Positions 5,594 to 8,041 of a stretch of 8,041 nt of DNA are shown here, piece after piece. Below the pieces are notes generated by a model. It was not told the origin of the DNA. It made no database searches and worked only from the letters and a program-made list of their open reading frames with translations. Positions within the stretch are counted from its first letter, which is position 1; the number at the start of each line of letters is the position of its first letter. The stretch comes from Oscillospiraceae bacterium (lineage in GTDB: Bacteria > Bacillota > Clostridia > Oscillospirales > Acutalibacteraceae): assembly GCA_031267335.1 (NCBI GenBank), contig JAIRZH010000136.1, positions 1 to 8,041 of the forward strand, in the 5' to 3' direction. The translations under genes were made by a program, and so were the position numbers.

Positions 5594-6732
5594 CAAAAGA
5601 AAATTCAACAGAAGTATTTAAATTTTCTGCCGAGGGAACTTTGGCACACAGCAAAAATGGTTTTGTTTTAAAAACGTTTGCGGAATCTACACTAAATTCG
5701 GAAAACTTTGATTTTGAAACATTAGGCGGAAAAGACCTCAAATTGATTGCAGGAGGTAGTAAAAATACTAAGAATTTAGCTGTTTCTCTTGCTTTTATTA
5801 TAGCAGGAACAATGCTAACAAATGTTCCAAGTGCTTCGGCTAGTATGGTTGATAGTATTAAAAATAAAGCCTCATCTGCCACTCAGAAAAAAAAATCTGA
5901 AGCCAAAGAATTTTATAAAAAGCGCTCAACGCTTTCAAAGGTTGGCGTAGGTATTGGTGCAACTATTTTAGGAATTGGTACGATTGCACTTGGCGGTAGA
6001 GCTGTGGGCGAATTTTATTTAAGAGATGTGACAACAAAAATTGATGATATGTCGGACAAGCAAGTAGAAACAGAACTTAAACGTCAAATTGATATATTTA
6101 GTAATCGCGACCGAAATGTTTTTAAAGTTGATGATACACTTATGAAAAAGATGAATCCAAGGTTATTTTTGCTTTTATTATTAAAATTGAATGATATTTT
6201 TGAAAAATATTCTCTTTTTACACGAACACTGACACAAAACAAAAGAATTAGAAATGAAACTTTTAGTCTTAGAATAAATAAATCTTTTAGTGGATTACAA
6301 AAAATTAAATACTTTGGTGAAGCTGATCTAAGTGGAATAACTTTTAACGAGCTTTATGCACCATTTTTAAAAATAGTTTTTATTATAGGCAAACAATCTA
6401 TAAATAATTCAGGTTTTCTCCCGCCGAAAGAACTAAATCAAATAGCAGAGTATTGGATTGCACACCAAATAGGTCATGTATTTCAATTTTTAATAAGAGC
6501 GACGAATAATTGCAGTAAAAGTGCTGTAGATATGAAAGAGGATGTTATCAGGATTGCGATGGAAAGATATGGTGGTACAACTAGAAAAATAAGTGGTTAC
6601 GGAGAAACTGACGAATTTGAATGGTGGGCTGAAGCTTTCGCGTATGTGCAGTGCCGCAACAACCTTAATCCTCTCGGTCTTGCAATGAAAGATTATTTAA
6701 ATGAATTGCGCACAAATACTTTAATATTTTAA
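5587..6732 (+). CDS. Putative exported zincin-like protein with HQIGH in place of HExxH
   Basis: This gene encodes 381 residues. A polar N-terminal region ends in LGGKDLKLIAGG (residues 46-57), which resembles the double-glycine leader cleaved by C39-type ABC exporters. Directly after it comes a signal-peptide-like stretch (62-86: hydrophobic AVSLAFIIAGTML, then PSASAS). A second hydrophobic segment lies at 118-137 (VGVGIGATILGIGTIALGG), then a charged helical region. The C-terminal domain has AHQIGHVFQF at 292-301 and, about 50 residues on, SGYGETDEFEWWAEAFAY (336-353). These correspond to the HExxH and E-[WF]-x-AE motifs of zincins found in phage- and toxin-associated proteins, with His293, His297 and a Glu of EWWAEAFA as likely ligands. 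Gln294 replaces the catalytic Glu, so peptidase activity is doubtful. The start is supported by AAAGAGG 5 bases upstream. It is coupled to the 79-residue gene and lies between two prophage remnants. Confidence 0.7.
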   Translation: MLTKENSTEVFKFSAEGTLAHSKNGFVLKTFAESTLNSENFDFETLGGKDLKLIAGGSKNTKNLAVSLAFIIAGTMLTNVPSASASMVDSIKNKASSATQKKKSEAKEFYKKRSTLSKVGVGIGATILGIGTIALGGRAVGEFYLRDVTTKIDDMSDKQVETELKRQIDIFSNRDRNVFKVDDTLMKKMNPRLFLLLLLKLNDIFEKYSLFTRTLTQNKRIRNETFSLRINKSFSGLQKIKYFGEADLSGITFNELYAPFLKIVFIIGKQSINNSGFLPPKELNQIAEYWIAHQIGHVFQFLIRATNNCSKSAVDMKEDVIRIAMERYGGTTRKISGYGETDEFEWWAEAFAYVQCRNNLNPLGLAMKDYLNELRTNTLIF

Positions 6733-6791
6733 AAATATAGATTTTGTTTTTTCAATTTTCAAAGAGTATTTTTTAGTAAAATTTAGTATAT

Positions 6792-6980
6792 TTAAGCGAC
6801 AAACAAGATTTTATTTTTTGATGCTGCAAATTCAATTGATCTGTCATTTTTGCCAAATTCACTAGACACTGCGACTGTTTCTGAACGTAAAACCTTCATC
6901 GAAGAGTTTATTTCAGTTAAAGTTTGTTTGCATTCTTTATCTCCGTCAATTTCTATCTTGATTCCAACTATATCTTGTAT
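6792..6980 (-). pseudogene. N-terminal remnant resembling a phage tape measure gene
   Basis: About 63 codons read from an ATA at 6978-6980 to a TAA at 6792-6794: QDIVGIKIEIDGDKECKQTL, TEINSSMKVLRSETVAVSSE, FGKNDRSIEFAASKNKIL. This is the pattern of tape measure N-termini: a short beta start (GIxIEIDGD), then xLxxINxSxKxLRSE, then a SEFGKNxxSIE segment. A strong GGAGAGGTGA site (6990-6999 region) precedes the ATA at start-codon distance, so the ATA is probably a decayed ATG. Similarity ends near 6806. The fragment is on the same strand as, and correctly upstream of, the 4764-5084 remnant. Confidence 0.5.
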
Positions 6981-6989
6981 CTAAAAATC

Positions 6990-7085
6990 TCACCTCTCCG
7001 TGATTTCCCAAACTGAAAATAATAATAAACAAGCTTCCGATTTGGAAAATTTGCCGGCAGCATTCTCTATATTGGCAACCGGTTT
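6990..7085 (-). pseudogene. C-terminal fragment of the gene preceding the tape measure remnant
   Basis: One minus-strand frame is open for 31 codons from a TGA at 7086-7088, with KPVANIENAAGKFSKSEACL, then LLFSVWEITER, and a TGA stop at 6990-6992. That stop overlaps the ribosome binding site of the downstream remnant, the compact spacing typical of phage tail operons. In phages this slot usually holds a tail assembly chaperone or similar small protein, but the sequence is too short to say. Upstream continuity is lost at the hairpin element 7103-7161. Confidence 0.3.
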
Positions 7086-7102
7086 TCAGAATATATAAAA
7101 CT

Positions 7103-7161
7103 GGGAAGTGTTTCCTAAATAATTATATCTATCATTTTATAATTATTTCGGAAACACTCCC
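7103..7161. repeat. 59-bp hairpin element
   Basis: GGGAAGTGTTTCC followed by AAATAATTAT on the left pairs with ATAATTATTT and GGAAACACTCCC on the right. One bulged A and one mismatch interrupt a stem of about 23 bp around a loop of about 12 bases. It may be a minimal palindromic mobile element. Its ends differ from the GGGCCTG family, and no target duplication is evident (CT left, TTA right). Confidence 0.6.
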
Positions 7162-7291
7162 TTAAAATACAATTTTTAAAAATTTTTGATATTTTTTTTA
7201 TTTTGTTTTCAAAAACGAGGCCGAAAAAATGTTCAAATATTAAATTCTTGTAATATTACGTGAAATTTCCGTGTGGTATTTGCCTTTATAC

Positions 7292-7320
7292 TTGATTTTT
7301 TTAATTATAAATTTTATATT
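7292..7320 (+). promoter_or_regulatory. Possible promoter of the HU gene
   Basis: TTGATT (7292-7297) and TATATT (7315-7320) are separated by 17 bases, giving a leader of about 155 bases before the HU ATG. No other pair nearer the gene is as good. Apart from this, the 7162-7481 stretch holds no open frame or repeat that I can support. Confidence 0.4.
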
Positions 7321-7481
7321 TTAGAATCTCCGGTAAGAGAGGTTTGGCGCTACAAATCAAAATAATTTGCTTATTTTATTTTTTTTGATGTAGACTGTAT
7401 TTGGTTAGGCCTCGAATGATTGAATTTACAGTTGATTTCGTGGTGCCTTAAAAAATTTATTAGTTATTTTGGAGTAAGTTT

Positions 7482-7754
7482 ATGAATAAACCAGAGTTGG
7501 TATCCGCAGTAGCGGAAAAAGCGAAAATTGAAAAAAGTAAAGCTGAATCATTTGTTAATGCATTTGTAGAAACGATTATAGAAACTTTAGCTAAAGGCGA
7601 TAAGATTCAGCTAATAGGTTTTGGGACTTTTTCGGTAAAACATCGAGAAGCGCGCACCGGGCATAATCCAAGCAGTGGCAAAAAAATTAATATTGAAGCA
7701 AGCAATACTCCGGCTTTTAAGCCTGGTAAGACTTTTAAAGAAGCTGTAAATTAA
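7482..7754 (+). CDS. hup: Nucleoid protein HU
   Basis: HU is a small DNA-bending histone-like protein that dimerises and compacts the nucleoid; it also assists replication and recombination. The 90-residue product is complete and of standard length. The helical N-terminal half (NKPELVSAVAEKAKIEKSKA) and the central GDKIQLIGFGTFSV (residues 39-52) match the family. The DNA-binding arm HREARTGHNPSSGKKINI (54-71) includes the conserved NP (residues 62-63), the Pro that intercalates into DNA, and the C-terminus PAFKPGKTFKEAVN is typical. GGAG (7471-7474) lies 7 bases before the ATG. It appears to be monocistronic, with a long leader upstream and a palindromic element right after the stop. Single HU homologues of this type are typical of Firmicutes. 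Confidence 0.97.
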   Translation: MNKPELVSAVAEKAKIEKSKAESFVNAFVETIIETLAKGDKIQLIGFGTFSVKHREARTGHNPSSGKKINIEASNTPAFKPGKTFKEAVN

Positions 7755-7760
7755 TTTTAA

Positions 7761-7898
7761 GAACTTGTTCTTATTAAACTCACGAATACGAATTTTTGTT
7801 TATTTTTAGTTGCTTGGCGTCGGCCAAGCAACTAAAAAAGCATTAAAATATGCTTAAAAATTACTTAAAAATTGTATTTTGGTTTTGAGAACAAGTTC
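7761..7898. mobile_element. Palindromic miniature element downstream of HU, 138 bp
   Basis: GAACTTGTTC (7761-7770) and its exact inverse GAACAAGTTC (7889-7898) bound the segment. The similarity extends a few bases further out and in (TTAAGAACTTGTTCT against AGAACAAGTTCTTAA). The flanks are TAA on the left and TTA on the right, again TNA-like. A long internal hairpin occupies 7803-7838. The ends differ from the GGGCCTG family, so this is a second type of miniature element. It begins only 6 bases after the HU stop. Confidence 0.65.
7803..7838. other. Perfect 16-bp hairpin after HU
   Basis: TTTTTAGTTGCTTGGC pairs without mismatch with GCCAAGCAACTAAAAA around a 4-base GTCG loop. It could end HU transcripts or protect their 3' end. 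However, no T-run follows the stem on either strand, so it is not a canonical intrinsic terminator. It sits inside the 7761-7898 element and may simply be part of that element's structure. Confidence 0.7.
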
Positions 7899-8041
7899 TT
7901 AAAAACTTGTATTTTGGGCTTACCACCCGACTCAACTCAAACAGCACCATAAATCGTGAGAAAAGCATAAATTTAAAGCTGAATTTATAATTATTCGTAA
8001 ACCTTTTTTGAAATTTGAAACCTTAGATCTTAAAAAATTTT

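Noticed and set aside
5556..5882. 108-codon minus-strand open frame
   Set aside because: It lies antisense to the well-supported start of the zincin-like gene and has no recognisable domain.
7905..8000. Short minus-strand frame beginning MLFSRFMVLFELSRV
   Set aside because: It covers about 36 codons and runs into the palindromic element; it has no ribosome site or recognisable similarity.

Overview
The window is strongly AT-rich. It carries complete housekeeping genes separated by large intergenic spaces that are full of palindromic mobile-element debris and decayed prophage sequence. A YugP-type membrane zinc peptidase, a Crh-like HPr paralogue, HU, GAGG/GGAGG-type ribosome binding sites and TTGAxx/TATAAT promoters all point to a Firmicute, most likely a clostridial lineage. 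The high pseudogene and repeat load would suit a host-associated bacterium with a relaxed or shrinking genome. The lineage and lifestyle are inference; nothing here fixes the species.

Layout: 1-50 is the end of an element running in from the left. 147-839 (+) encodes a YugP-like zinc metallopeptidase whose stop codon abuts an element end (840). 899-1000 is a short palindromic element. 1030-2028 (-) encodes an unrecognised, probably exported protein built on degenerate 16-19-codon repeats. 2184-2432 is an IS5-type miniature element. 2483-3571 (-) is ruvB, with no ruvA beside it. 3818-4192 is a sister element that still carries the last codons of an IS5-family transposase. 4386-4676 (+) is an HPr/Crh-like protein with Phe at the phosphorylated His15 position. 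4764-5084 (-) is a multiply frameshifted remnant that looks like a phage tail tape measure gene. 5106-5265 is another palindromic element. 5354-6732 (+) is a two-gene overlapping module: a 79-residue protein and a 381-residue protein with export-type N-terminus and a zincin-like domain whose catalytic Glu is Gln. 6792-6980 (-) looks like the N-terminus of a tape measure protein, with a fragment of the preceding gene at 6990-7085. 7103-7161 is a perfect-looking hairpin element. 7482-7754 (+) is HU, followed by a 138-bp palindromic element. From 7899 to 8041 I see nothing I can support.

How the parts relate: the repeats share ends (GGGCCTGTT or GAGCCTATC) and insert next to TNA/TA sites. The transposase tail inside the 3818 copy identifies the family as IS5-like, so most of the copies are probably non-autonomous derivatives. 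The two tape-measure remnants lie on the same strand in the right order and are separated by the plus-strand zincin module, as if that module and a miniature element had replaced the middle of a prophage gene. The core genes (yugP, ruvB, Crh-like, HU) look intact and unrelated in function. The two putatively exported proteins (1030-2028 and 5587-6732) are the accessory genes of most interest.
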